NCBI RefSeq assembly: GCF_029210375.1 | Contig: NZ_JARGER010000038.1 | Coordinates: 1-64,000 of the forward strand | DNA: 64,000 bases | Source of the DNA: Nocardioides sp. YIM 152315 | GTDB taxonomy: Bacteria; Actinomycetota; Actinomycetes; Propionibacteriales; Nocardioidaceae | Direction: 5' to 3' | Part shown: positions 1 to 8,085 of the stretch, piece after piece | Layout of the letters: each line of letters starts with the position of its first letter | Position numbering within the stretch: position 1 is the stretch's first letter | Notes under the pieces: generated by a model | The model's database searches: none | What the model was told of the DNA's origin: nothing | The model's input: only the letters and a program-made list of their open reading frames with translations | Program-made: the position numbers and the translations under genes

Positions 1-33
1 CCCCACGCATCGGCGAGCGAAGCCGCCACCCAG

Positions 34-101
34 CTCGAAACCACCCCAGTCGTGCAGGTCTCGGTGGTTTCGAGACGGGGCTTCGTCCCTCCTCAACCAC
101 C
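34..101. repeat. Palindromic intergenic repeat (three mutually complementary arms)
   Basis: CTCGAAACCACC at 34-45 is perfectly complementary to GGTGGTTTCGAG at 63-74. The second arm can instead pair with CTCAACCACC at 92-101, with GGG/CCC pairing inside around a CTTCGT loop. The two foldings exclude each other. The motif resembles REP-like palindromes scattered between genes in Nocardioides-type genomes; that similarity is from memory. It lies between the left edge of the window and the end of the peroxidase gene. Confidence 0.6.
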
Positions 102-186
102 GTCACGGTGCGCCCCGGTAGCACCTCGAGCACCTCTCGCCGGCCCCCGGAGTCCGGATCGCCCGAGGCGTCGCCGGCGACGACGA

Positions 187-211
187 GCCCGGCACCTGGA
201 GGGTGCCGGGC
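187..211 (-). terminator. Hairpin terminator of the heme peroxidase gene
   Basis: Perfect 10-bp arms GCCCGGCACC (187-196) and GGTGCCGGGC (202-211) enclose a 5-nt loop, 47 nt downstream of the peroxidase stop codon. There is no U-tract, as is usual for actinobacterial terminators. Confidence 0.65.
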
Positions 212-257
212 CGCCACCGCGCCAGTCATCGGGGGATTCGGCGCGGCGTGCGTCGGG

Positions 258-1868
258 TCACGCCCCCGGACCACTCCCGGGCGGACCCGCGATCACGTCG
301 AGACCGTGGCCGGAGGCCCTGACCAGGTCGGGCATCGAGAAGGTCGGACCCGTCGACGGCAGGATGGGCCGCCAGGTCGGGTCCAGGCGGTGGTAGGACG
401 ACGGGTCGCGCGACAGGATCCCGAGGAAGACCTCGGCGACGATGCGACCGCCGACCGGCCCGAGGTGGTGGCCGTTCGCCCGCACCCGCGCCTCGCGGAG
501 GATGTAGTACCACAGCGGGGCAGGGCCACCGCCGGGCAGCGCGAGCTCGGCGGTCGTGAGGGGCGCGACTCCCATCGCGGCGGCCACGTCCTGACCGGAC
601 GGGAGCGCCAACCGCGCACCGCGGGTGAGGTTGCGGTCGATGAGCGACGGCCGGTCGCCGCCGATCTCGACCGGCAGGTTCGCCAGCGGATTGGCCAGCT
701 TCGTGTCGATCAGCCGCGTCATCTGGAGCACGCTGTCGCCGGCGCCGTCGACCTCGAAGAACCGTCGCCACTCGATCGTCCAGAGCGGCGGGAGGATGCG
801 GAACCCACCGAACTGCCGGAGCAGGTTGGCGGGGTCCGACGACGACCCGGGCAGGAACGTCGAGAGGCCCTGGACCAGCGAGTTCAGGGAGTACCGACCG
901 CGGACCTGGGAGTGGCCGAAGCGGTAGGCGGCCACGGCGAACTCCACGGGCAGGTACGGCGCCGCCGACTTCGCGTCGTAGTGCCTCAGGTGCACCCGGG
1001 GGACGTCCCCGGTCTCGTCGAGCACCGAGTCGAGCATCTCCTGGCCGACCGTGCGACGGAGGAAGTCGTGGACGACGACCCACTGGTAGTGCCAGCGGAC
1101 GATGCGCTGGGCGGTCTCGAAGGTGCTCTCGCTGCCCCGGCGCAGGTCGGGCTCCGCGCGTACCTTCTCGACCATCTTGTTGTGGAACTTGAGCATCGTC
1201 AGCTGGAGCTGGCCGACGAAGGTGTTCTCGTCGTTGCGGGGGTCGCCGATCAGCGCCGTGTGCTGGGAGTTGCGCGGCAGGTCGTGCTCGTTGTCGTGCT
1301 CCCCGATCAGCATCATGCCCTCGAAGCCGGGCCGCTTGTCGTACATGAACGCGTCGTCGGCCGGTCCGCGGCCGTACAGGCTGTCGAGGTCGAATCGGGG
1401 CGACCGGAAGTTGGTCAACGCGTCCGGATCGTTCTGGCGGGTCAGGCTCGAGACCGGGTCGAAGGTCAGGTCGTGGTCGATGAACTGGCCCAGGTAGGTG
1501 TAGCCGGCCGGGATCGTGGGGTTGCTGAGCGCGGGGTCACCGCCGGCGGCGTCCTCGGTCATGACCGCCGCGATCTCGGCGATCCTCTCCTTCGTCGGGA
1601 CGTAGGGCGGCAGCCGGAACATCCGGCCGAACCGGCCCTCGAACAGCTGGGAGACCGGCAGGTAGGCCAGGCCGCGCTGCTCGTAGCCGTGTCCTCGGGC
1701 CGGGCGGTGGGGTGAGCCGAACCCGCGAGAGGACGCGGCCTGGTTCACCAGCTCCTCGGTCGGTCGACCGTCGACGTCGCGGCGCGCTCCGGGCGCCTTG
1801 CGCGTGGTCGTCTTCCGTCTGGTCGTCTTCTTGGCGGCCGTCTTCGCGGCGGCCTTCGTGGGAGCCAT
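258..1868 (-). CDS. Animal-type heme peroxidase with histone-like N-terminal tail
   Basis: A 536-residue member of the animal (myeloperoxidase-like) heme peroxidase family, which uses H2O2 to oxidise organic or halide substrates. The distal motif GQFIDHDLTFDP carries the distal His at residue 132. The segment PRNSQHTALIGDPRNDEN (about 198-214), the helix HYQWVVVHDFL (about 259-269) and the proximal-His motif AYRFGHS (His 318) are all family hallmarks. The ATG at 1868 is chosen because GGAGGA precedes it by a normal distance. Residues 1-30 are almost entirely Ala, Lys, Thr and Arg, like a histone H1 or HU-extension tail. No signal peptide is visible, so a cytoplasmic, possibly DNA-associated enzyme is inferred. 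It stands alone, divergent from the SMR gene. The physiological substrate is unknown. Confidence 0.9.
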   Translation of the reverse strand: MAPTKAAAKTAAKKTTRRKTTTRKAPGARRDVDGRPTEELVNQAASSRGFGSPHRPARGHGYEQRGLAYLPVSQLFEGRFGRMFRLPPYVPTKERIAEIAAVMTEDAAGGDPALSNPTIPAGYTYLGQFIDHDLTFDPVSSLTRQNDPDALTNFRSPRFDLDSLYGRGPADDAFMYDKRPGFEGMMLIGEHDNEHDLPRNSQHTALIGDPRNDENTFVGQLQLTMLKFHNKMVEKVRAEPDLRRGSESTFETAQRIVRWHYQWVVVHDFLRRTVGQEMLDSVLDETGDVPRVHLRHYDAKSAAPYLPVEFAVAAYRFGHSQVRGRYSLNSLVQGLSTFLPGSSSDPANLLRQFGGFRILPPLWTIEWRRFFEVDGAGDSVLQMTRLIDTKLANPLANLPVEIGGDRPSLIDRNLTRGARLALPSGQDVAAAMGVAPLTTAELALPGGGPAPLWYYILREARVRANGHHLGPVGGRIVAEVFLGILSRDPSSYHRLDPTWRPILPSTGPTFSMPDLVRASGHGLDVIAGPPGSGPGA

Positions 1869-2211
1869 GCGTGCTCCTCCGGTAGAACTGGTCGGTGGCG
1901 TGGTGCGAGACCCGGCTGCGCTGACAGCGCACCGGGACGTGGCGCGCCGCACCTGGCGCGTCGTCAGGTCTCCCCGTGCGGACAAGGCGGCGCCCGTGCG
2001 CGCCCGCGGTTGTCCAGAACGCACCCACTCTTCCCCCGCTCACCCGACGAGGCAATAGTCCGTTCTAGTCAGACAGCCGCCGGCACTCTGTGGATCTCCC
2101 GCCGAGTCCGTCGGGGTCGACGGCGCTATTCTCGGGGTGACGGTCGGCGATCGACCGCCGGACGAGGGAGCCGTACCCGGAGCGCGACAAGACGGCCACC
2201 GAGGAGTGGTC
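1869..2211. other. Divergent intergenic region between peroxidase and SMR genes
   Basis: This 343-bp gap must hold divergent promoters. On the plus strand TATTCT at 2127-2132 is a possible -10 box for the SMR gene, but no good -35 box pairs with it. I looked for guanidine riboswitch signatures because the downstream gene looks like a guanidinium exporter, and saw none I could defend. GGTCG(N5)CGACC near 2142-2156 is the only evident small hairpin. Confidence 0.4.
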
Positions 2212-2526
2212 ATGACGTGGCTCGTGCTGGTTCTCTCCGGCGTGCTCGAGGCGGTCTGGGCGATCGCCCTGGCCAGGACCGAGGGGTTCACGCGGCTGGT
2301 GCCGTCGCTGGTCTTCGCGGTCGCGATCGTCGCGAGCATGGGCGGGCTGGCGTTCGCGATGCGGACCCTGCCCGTCGGCACGGCGTACGCCGTCTGGGTC
2401 GGCATCGGCGCAGCACTGACGGTTGCCTTCGGCATGGCCACCGGCGACGAGGCGGTCAGCACCGTCAAGGTGCTGCTCCTGCTCGGTCTCGTCGGCTGTG
2501 TCGTGGGTCTGAAGCTGACCCACTGA
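2212..2526 (+). CDS. sugE: SMR family transporter, SugE/Gdx (guanidinium exporter) type
   Basis: A 104-residue, four-helix small multidrug resistance protein. Glu13, the invariant proton/substrate-binding residue, sits in GVLEAVWA of helix 1. The sequences WAIALARTEGFTRL and LPVGTAYAVWVGIGA match the SugE/Gdx branch rather than the EmrE branch. Gdx proteins export guanidinium in exchange for protons as dual-topology homodimers in the cytoplasmic membrane. The ATG at 2212 follows GAGGAGTGG. It is a single gene, whereas some SMR relatives are paired heterodimers, which supports a homodimer. Substrate is inferred from subfamily only. Confidence 0.88.
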   Translation: MTWLVLVLSGVLEAVWAIALARTEGFTRLVPSLVFAVAIVASMGGLAFAMRTLPVGTAYAVWVGIGAALTVAFGMATGDEAVSTVKVLLLLGLVGCVVGLKLTH

Positions 2527-2558
2527 CGCACCGGGCGGCACCCCGAGCACCGCGCCGC

Positions 2559-3773
2559 TCAGGCCCGCACGGGGGCAGCCGTGCACTCGTCCGCGTGCGC
2601 GTCGAGGACGACGCGGCGGCGATCGTCCGGTGGGCAGAAGGGCAGGGCGAGGCCACTGATCACCGCCGCCCCGGCGAGCGCCAGCGGGTAGCCGCTGCGG
2701 TCGATGGCGAGGCCGGCGAGCACCGGCCCGGCGAGGGTGCCGAGCGTCAGGGCCGTGCTCACCGCCGCGAGGCCGGCCGCGGGATGCTCGTCGAAGACCT
2801 TGGCGCTCCAGACACCGTGGGCGGCGATGACCGCCGCGTAGAAGCCGCCGAACAGCGCGGCCGCCACGAGCGCGGCGGCGACGTCGGCGGTGGCCACGCC
2901 GAGCAGACCCAGCGAGACGGCGAGCAGCACGATCGACCCGAGGTAGCTCGGCCGCAGCCCCAGGCGGTCGAACGCGATCCCGCTCGCCGAGCCCAGCAGC
3001 ATGGCCGCGCCGCAGACGGCGTACACCACCCGGGCCGGCGTGGCCGCGATCCCGGCGTCCTGCATGGCGTCGACGCTGAAGACCCACCACACGGAGCTGC
3101 CCGCGCCCACGAGCACGGCCGAGAGCAGGAGCGGCCGCGAGCGCGGGCAGAGGAACCAGCTGGGGCTCAGCTGCGGCCGGCGCAGCGGTACGTCGTCCTT
3201 CGGCGGCGCCAGCCGGGTCGCGGCGACGCCGGCGACCACGGCGATCACCACGAAGCTCGCCCAGGCGACCCGCCACTGGTCGCCGGCGAGGATCGCCACC
3301 GGCCCCGCGAGTGCCACGCCCCACCCGGTGCCGGAGCTGATCGTCGACCACACCACCGCGCGGCGCGGCGCGTCGACGTGGCGATCCACGATGTCGGCGT
3401 ACGGCGGGAAGGCCATCCCGGCCGCGGCGCCGGCGACCAGGACGCCGGCGGCGACCGCCCAGGTGTGGTGGGCGACGGCGATCACCCCCATGCCCGCCGC
3501 GGCCGACGCCGCGGCTCCCGCCACCGCCACCCGCGTGCCGAGCCGGGACGCCAGCGGCACCACGGCCGCATTGGCGACCAGGTAGGCGAGGTAGCCGAGT
3601 GACGAGATCAGGCCGGCGGTGCCGGGACCGATGCCGAGGTCGGACTTCATGTCGGGCAGCAGCAGACCGTAGCCGTAGCGCGCCAGCCCGAAGGTCACCG
3701 CGATCATCGACGTGCCCGGGAGCAGGACGGTCGCGGTGGCGACGACCCGAGTGGTCGCACTGGTGTCAGTCAT
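2559..3773 (-). CDS. MFS transporter, YbfB-like
   Basis: A 404-residue major facilitator superfamily protein with about 12 hydrophobic segments. The N-terminal stretch FGLARYGYGLLLPDM and the following SSLGYLAYLVAN resemble the YbfB/YjiJ group of putative exporters. The ATG at 3773 overlaps the end of the upstream marR-type gene by 8 bp, so the two are co-transcribed and probably translationally coupled. It is therefore likely the efflux target of that regulator. Substrate cannot be read from sequence. Its 3' end faces the SMR gene across 32 bp. Confidence 0.82.
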   Translation of the reverse strand: MTDTSATTRVVATATVLLPGTSMIAVTFGLARYGYGLLLPDMKSDLGIGPGTAGLISSLGYLAYLVANAAVVPLASRLGTRVAVAGAAASAAAGMGVIAVAHHTWAVAAGVLVAGAAAGMAFPPYADIVDRHVDAPRRAVVWSTISSGTGWGVALAGPVAILAGDQWRVAWASFVVIAVVAGVAATRLAPPKDDVPLRRPQLSPSWFLCPRSRPLLLSAVLVGAGSSVWWVFSVDAMQDAGIAATPARVVYAVCGAAMLLGSASGIAFDRLGLRPSYLGSIVLLAVSLGLLGVATADVAAALVAAALFGGFYAAVIAAHGVWSAKVFDEHPAAGLAAVSTALTLGTLAGPVLAGLAIDRSGYPLALAGAAVISGLALPFCPPDDRRRVVLDAHADECTAAPVRA

Positions 3774-4287
3774 GGCTGTCCCCCCGGTGCTTGGTGTGGT
3801 CCAGCGGGCAGGCTCGTCCCCCGGCGCGACACGCGCCGCGGTCGCAGAGGCGACACGTGCGCATGGCCTCGGGGAAGGCGTCCGTCGACGCCTCGACCAT
3901 GCGTTCCAAGGCGCGTTCGAGGTGGTCCCGCGCCCGGTCGTCCAGCGGCGCCACGCATGCGGCCAGCACCTCGGCGCGGTCGCGCACCACCCGCCGCGCG
4001 AGGGCCTCCCCGTCCGCGGTGAGCCGCAGGCGGCGCTGCCGGGTGTCGCTGCCGGGCGACCGGACCACCCACCCGGCGGCGACCAACCTGTCGACCAGCC
4101 TGGTGGACCCCGAGCTCGTGAGCGCCAGCACCTCACCCAGCCACGACACGGTCCGGTCCGGGCGGGCCAGCAGGGTCGTCACGGCGGCCTGGTCGGAGGC
4201 GGACAACCCCGCCTCTCGGCCCGCGGCCGTCATCCGGTCGGCGACGGCGAGCGACCAGGCTCCGAGCAGGTTCTCCAGGCGTGGCAT
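3766..4287 (-). CDS. MarR family regulator with C-terminal cysteine cluster
   Basis: A 173-residue winged-helix regulator. The recognition helix and wing span about residues 55-95 (LTSSGSTRLVDRLVAAGWV, then the wing SPGSDTRQRRLRLT). After the usual dimerisation helices the protein ends in CRLCDRGACRAGGRACPLD (about residues 145-163), with four cysteines spaced C-x2-C-x4-C-x6-C. This is unusual for MarR and suggests metal or thiol sensing (inference). The ATG at 4287 is preceded directly by an in-frame GTG at 4290, so either could be used. A palindromic operator lies just upstream at 4306-4322, implying autoregulation of the marR-MFS operon. Confidence 0.88.
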   Translation of the reverse strand: MPRLENLLGAWSLAVADRMTAAGREAGLSASDQAAVTTLLARPDRTVSWLGEVLALTSSGSTRLVDRLVAAGWVVRSPGSDTRQRRLRLTADGEALARRVVRDRAEVLAACVAPLDDRARDHLERALERMVEASTDAFPEAMRTCRLCDRGACRAGGRACPLDHTKHRGDSHD

Positions 4288-4305
4288 CACCCCATGCTGG
4301 TTTAA

Positions 4306-4322
4306 TTGCCTGACGCAGTCAA
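4306..4322. promoter_or_regulatory. MarR-type operator upstream of the marR-MFS operon
   Basis: TTGCCTGACGCAGTCAA has the dyad TTG-n-CTG-nnn-CAG-n-CAA, the usual TTGC/GCAA-edged MarR half-site pattern. It lies 18 bp upstream of the regulator start in an AT-rich patch (TTAATT and AATAATTA on its flanks), where it would overlap the promoter. Confidence 0.6.
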
Positions 4323-4326
4323 ATAA

Positions 4327-5535
4327 TTATCCGGGCGCGGCCAGCAGGCCCAGGCTCAGCAACAGCTTGTCCCGTGGGTCGGAGAGCGAGCGGCCGGTGA
4401 GCTCCTCGATCTGCTTCGCGCGGTAGATGACCGTGTTGCGGTGGCAGTAGAGCGCCTCGGCCGCGTGCTTGGCGGAGCCGTCGTGTTCGAGCAGGGCGGC
4501 GAGGGTCTGCCGGAGGGTGTCGGCGACGTGCGCCGGCTGGGCGAGGATCGGCGCGACGGTCTCGCGGACGAGCAGCGCGGCGACCTCGGGATGTCCGGCG
4601 AGCAAGACCTCGGGCAGGCGCTGGCTGACGGCGGCCACGGCGGGAGAGCCGATCGGGAGGGTGTCGGTGGCGCGGGCGGCGAGCTGGAAGGCGGTGGCGA
4701 AACCGGCCACGCCGTCGGGCGACGAGGCGACCGCGGCGCGGCCCGTGGCGAACGGCGCCAGCAGCGCGACCAGGTCGGCGTCGCGCGGGAGGTGGTCGCC
4801 GGCGAGCAGGCCGAAGTAGAGGCCGCCGCGGACGTGCCAGTGGGAAATGAGCCCGTGCCGCTCGAGGCGGTCGGTCGGAGCGATCAGCGGTTCGTCGAGC
4901 GAGCCGTCGTACGGCGCGACCACGCACGCGACCGCCATCTCGGAGCCGATGCCGAGCACCTCGCGGGCCTCGGTCGCGAAGTCCGGGTTGGCACCACGAC
5001 CCTCGGCCAGCGCGTCGAGCGTGCTCTGCTGCCGGTGCAGGTCGCGGCGGTGGAGGCGGACGCTCTCGCGCCGGTAGGCCTCGATGAAGACGGCGTTCTG
5101 CACGTCGAGGGCCGACCACACCTGCTGCCCGGCGACGAGCAGGACCTGCTCCTCGACGTTGTCGCGCGCCCCCTGGGCGAGCAGCGCCTCCCACAGCACG
5201 CGGGTGCCGAGTGTGTAGGCGTTGAGGACGAGCTCCATCGGGATGCCCTGGCGGGCGCGCCTGCGTCCGGTCTCGCGCCACAGCTCCGCGGTCAGGTGGG
5301 TGGCGTTGGCGACGCCGGCCATCGCCTCGATGCCACGCCGGATGTGCTCGCGGGTGCTGGCCCGCACGTCGACCTGGAACTCCGGCCCCGTGCGCTCGTA
5401 GAACTCCGCGTCCTTCTCCAGCAGCGACAGGCAGATGTCGTCGGCGACGGCGTCGGCCTGCCCGAGCACGGACATCCACGCCTCCGCGACCTGGGCCTCG
5501 AGCGCAGGCGTCACCTCCCCGGCGAACGGACGCAT
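4327..5535 (-). CDS. PucR-type helix-turn-helix transcriptional regulator
   Basis: A 402-residue regulator. The C-terminal 60 residues (HAAEALYCHRNTVIYRAKQI and what follows) form the PucR C-terminal HTH domain, with the characteristic H-x-NT-x-x-YR motif. The central region resembles the GGDEF-like sensor of the CdaR/PucR group, and the N-terminus is a helical RsbRD-like domain. The ATG at 5535 is chosen because homology-like sequence starts there and a weak GAAGG lies upstream; an extension to 5610 is open but looks like the divergent promoter region. It is transcribed away from the liv-type ABC operon and is the obvious candidate to control it. Confidence 0.8.
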   Translation of the reverse strand: MRPFAGEVTPALEAQVAEAWMSVLGQADAVADDICLSLLEKDAEFYERTGPEFQVDVRASTREHIRRGIEAMAGVANATHLTAELWRETGRRRARQGIPMELVLNAYTLGTRVLWEALLAQGARDNVEEQVLLVAGQQVWSALDVQNAVFIEAYRRESVRLHRRDLHRQQSTLDALAEGRGANPDFATEAREVLGIGSEMAVACVVAPYDGSLDEPLIAPTDRLERHGLISHWHVRGGLYFGLLAGDHLPRDADLVALLAPFATGRAAVASSPDGVAGFATAFQLAARATDTLPIGSPAVAAVSQRLPEVLLAGHPEVAALLVRETVAPILAQPAHVADTLRQTLAALLEHDGSAKHAAEALYCHRNTVIYRAKQIEELTGRSLSDPRDKLLLSLGLLAAPG

Positions 5536-5644
5536 GCACGCACCTTCGCACCCGGAGCACAAAATGCGCCACCACCCGGGGCAGTGCGTGGCGCTCCGCC
5601 CGACAGTCACTGTGCCCGGCGCCCAATGCGCATCCTGTGCGCTC

Positions 5645-5659
5645 GGACCAAGGTGGTCC
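5645..5659. promoter_or_regulatory. Inverted repeat in the divergent pucR/liv promoter region
   Basis: GGACCA-agg-TGGTCC is a perfect 6-bp dyad 28 bp upstream of the livG start. An ATGCGCAT palindrome lies just upstream at 5626-5633. Either could be an operator for the divergent PucR-type regulator; no defined consensus supports the match. Confidence 0.3.
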
Positions 5660-5687
5660 CCGTCACAGTCCGGGCGTAGGAGGTGCG

Positions 5688-6485
5688 ATGGAGGAGCCGG
5701 CCGGCTTCACCATGCGGGACGTGACCGTCACCTTCGGCGGTCTGACCGCGCTCTCCGAGGTCTCGCTGACCGCGCGGCCGCGGCAGGTGCTCGGCGTGAT
5801 CGGACCCAACGGCGCCGGCAAGACCACCCTCTTCAACGTCGCGTGCGGCTTCGTCACCCCCGACTCCGGCGCCCTCACCTGGCGCGGGCGGCAGCTGCAG
5901 CGTCTGCGCCCCCACGACCTCGCCGGTCTCGGCATCGCGCGCACCCTGCAGGGCCTGGGGCTCTTCGACCGGATGACCGTGCTCGACAACGTGCTGGTCG
6001 GTGCCGACCACATCGGCCGCGCGGGCTTCTGGTCCGGCCTGCTCGGCGCGCCCCGCGCTACCCGCGACGAGGCACGGCTGCGCGAGCGCGCGCTCGCCGC
6101 GCTCGACGAGCTCGGCGTCGCGGCGTACGCCGACCGCTCCCCCGCCAGCCTCCCGTACGCCCTGCGCAAGAAGGTCTCCCTGGCCCGCGCGCTGGTCGCC
6201 GAGCCGGCGCTGCTACTCCTGGACGAGCCGGCCAGCGGGCTCTCCGACGAGGAGATGGCCGACCTCGGCGAGCGGCTGCGCGGGCTCACCGACCGGATGG
6301 CCGTGATGCTCGTGGAGCACCACATGGACCTGGTGATGTCGGTCTGCGACGACCTCGTCGTGCTCGACTTCGGCCGGGTGATCGCGACCGGCAGCCCGGC
6401 CGACGTCCGCGACGACCCGGCTGTGCGCGCCGCCTACCTGGGCGAGGCGGTCGAGGCCGAGCCCTCCCGGGGCAAGGGCGCCTGA
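5688..6485 (+). CDS. livG: Branched-chain amino acid/amide-type ABC transporter ATPase 1
   Basis: A 265-residue LivG-type ATPase and the first gene of a five-gene operon. Walker A is GPNGAGKT (39-46), Walker B is LLLLDEP, and the H-loop lies in VEHHMD. The ABC signature is degenerate: LPYALRKKVSLARAL stands where LSGGQ-like residues are expected, within the tolerance seen for LivG proteins. The ATG at 5688 follows the strong ribosome binding site TAGGAGGT. It should energise uptake together with LivF. The substrate class (branched-chain amino acids, amides, urea or aromatics) is not fixed by sequence. Confidence 0.92.
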   Translation: MEEPAGFTMRDVTVTFGGLTALSEVSLTARPRQVLGVIGPNGAGKTTLFNVACGFVTPDSGALTWRGRQLQRLRPHDLAGLGIARTLQGLGLFDRMTVLDNVLVGADHIGRAGFWSGLLGAPRATRDEARLRERALAALDELGVAAYADRSPASLPYALRKKVSLARALVAEPALLLLDEPASGLSDEEMADLGERLRGLTDRMAVMLVEHHMDLVMSVCDDLVVLDFGRVIATGSPADVRDDPAVRAAYLGEAVEAEPSRGKGA

Positions 6486-6486
6486 C

Positions 6487-7194
6487 GTGCTCGAGGTCCG
6501 CGAGCTCTCGGCGTCGTACGGCGCGGTGCGGGCGCTGCGCGAGGTCACCTTCACCGCGCCCACGGGCGAGGTGACCGCGGTCCTCGGCGCCAACGGGGCG
6601 GGCAAGACGACGCTGCTGCGCACGATCACCGGGCTCGTGAAGGCGCAGTCCGGCGGCGCGACGTACGACGGGCGCGAGCTGACCCGCACCGCGCCCGAGC
6701 TGATGCCCGGCCTGGGCATCGCGCACGTGCCCGAGGGCCGAGGCGTGATCACCGAGCTCACCGTCGAGGAGAACCTCCGCCTCGGCGGGCTCGGCCGACG
6801 CCGCGGCCGGGTCCGCGCCGAGGAGCTGGAGCGCGTCTACGACCTCTTCCCCGCCCTCGCCGACCGGCGCAACGCCCTCGCCCACACGCTGTCCGGCGGC
6901 GAGCGCCAGATGCTCGTGCTCGGCCGCGCGCTGATGGCGGACCCCAAGGTGCTGCTCCTGGACGAGCCGTCGCTCGGCCTCGCGCCGCGCATTGTCGCGC
7001 AGCTCTTCGAGCTCGTGCAGTCGCTGGTCGTCGGCCACGGCCTCACCGTGGTGCTCGTCGAGCAGAACGCCCGCAGCGCCCTGTCCATCGCCCACCGTGG
7101 CGTCGTCCTCAGCCTCGGCGAGGTCGTCGTCGACGAGCGCGCCGACGTGCTGGCCGGCGACGACCAGCTCCGCCACGCCTACCTCGGCTTCTGA
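6487..7194 (+). CDS. livF: Branched-chain amino acid/amide-type ABC transporter ATPase 2
   Basis: A 235-residue LivF-type ATPase. Walker A is GANGAGKT (34-41), the signature LSGGERQML is intact, and Walker B LLLLDEPSLGLAP is typical. The GTG start at 6487 lies one base after the livG stop codon, so the two ATPases are translationally coupled. It pairs with LivG as the nucleotide-binding heterodimer on the cytoplasmic face. Confidence 0.93.
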   Translation: MLEVRELSASYGAVRALREVTFTAPTGEVTAVLGANGAGKTTLLRTITGLVKAQSGGATYDGRELTRTAPELMPGLGIAHVPEGRGVITELTVEENLRLGGLGRRRGRVRAEELERVYDLFPALADRRNALAHTLSGGERQMLVLGRALMADPKVLLLDEPSLGLAPRIVAQLFELVQSLVVGHGLTVVLVEQNARSALSIAHRGVVLSLGEVVVDERADVLAGDDQLRHAYLGF

Positions 7195-7206
7195 CGGGAG
7201 GAGACC

Positions 7207-8085
7207 GTGCAGCAGTTCGTCAACACCGTCCTCGGCGGCCTGACGCTCGGCATGGTGTACGCCGCATTCGCCCTCGCCCTGGTGCTGATCTGGCGCTCCA
7301 CGCGCATCGTCAACTTCGCCCAGGCGCCGATGGCGATGGTCACGACGTTCATCGCCCTCCAGATCATCGAGGCGGGCCACTCCTACTGGCTCGGCTTCGC
7401 CGCCGCTCTCCTCGCCGGTCTCGTGCTCGGTGCCGTCGTCGAGCGGGTGCTCATCCGGCCGGTCGAGGGCAAGGCCGAGATCAACGCCGTCATCCTCACC
7501 CTCGGCCTCTTCATCGTGATCCACGCGCTCGCGGCGGTGATCTTCGGCAACCGCTACCGGTCCTTCCCGGCGGCCTTCGGCATCCGCGGCATCGAGGTCG
7601 GCGACACGACCATCGCCCTGACCGGCTTCGGGATCTTCACGATCGTCGCGGTGCTCGTGGTCATGGGCCTGCTGGTGCTGCTCTTCCGCTTCACCGACGT
7701 GGGCCTGCGGATGCGCGCCGCGGCGTTCAACCAGGAGGTCGCCCGGCTGCTCGGCGTGCGCGTCGGCCGGATGCTCACCCTCGGCTGGGCGCTGGCGTCC
7801 CTCGTCGGGTCGCTGGCCGGTCTCCTCATCGCCGGCGGCAGCCTCGTGCACCCGGGCTACATGGACAGCGTCGTGGTCTACGGCTTCGTCGCGGCCGTCC
7901 TCGGCGGTCTCGACAGCCCGGGCGGCGCCGTCGTCGGCGGGCTGCTGCTCGGCCTGTCGCTGAGCCTGGTCTCCGGGTACGTCGGGTCGCAGCTGGTCGC
8001 CCTCGCGGCGCTCGCCATCCTGATGGTGGTGCTGCTGCTGCGACCGCAGGGCCTCTTCGCCCAGGGCAGGGAGCGACGCGTATGA
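7207..8085 (+). CDS. livH: Branched-chain amino acid/amide-type ABC permease LivH
   Basis: A 292-residue membrane permease with 8 or 9 hydrophobic helices. The N-terminus QQFVNTVLGGLTLGMVYAAFA and the internal GVRVGRMLTLGWALASLVGSLAG match LivH proteins. The GTG start at 7207 has GGGAGGAG upstream. Its end overlaps livM by 4 bp (ATGA). Confidence 0.92.
   Translation: MQQFVNTVLGGLTLGMVYAAFALALVLIWRSTRIVNFAQAPMAMVTTFIALQIIEAGHSYWLGFAAALLAGLVLGAVVERVLIRPVEGKAEINAVILTLGLFIVIHALAAVIFGNRYRSFPAAFGIRGIEVGDTTIALTGFGIFTIVAVLVVMGLLVLLFRFTDVGLRMRAAAFNQEVARLLGVRVGRMLTLGWALASLVGSLAGLLIAGGSLVHPGYMDSVVVYGFVAAVLGGLDSPGGAVVGGLLLGLSLSLVSGYVGSQLVALAALAILMVVLLLRPQGLFAQGRERRV

Noticed and set aside
108..1715. Long plus-strand ORF opposite the heme peroxidase
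   Set aside because: Arg/Val/Asp-rich translation with no family features; an antisense shadow caused by high GC. The minus strand carries intact peroxidase motifs.
2030..2211. Guanidine riboswitch ahead of the SugE/Gdx-type gene
   Set aside because: Expected from the downstream gene, but I found neither paired ACGR-loop hairpins (class II) nor the conserved class I blocks. The small hairpins present are not specific.
5777..5830. Loss-of-function in livG because of its degenerate signature motif
   Set aside because: Walker A, Walker B and the switch His are intact, and LivG-type ATPases tolerate variation here, so a pseudogene call is not justified.
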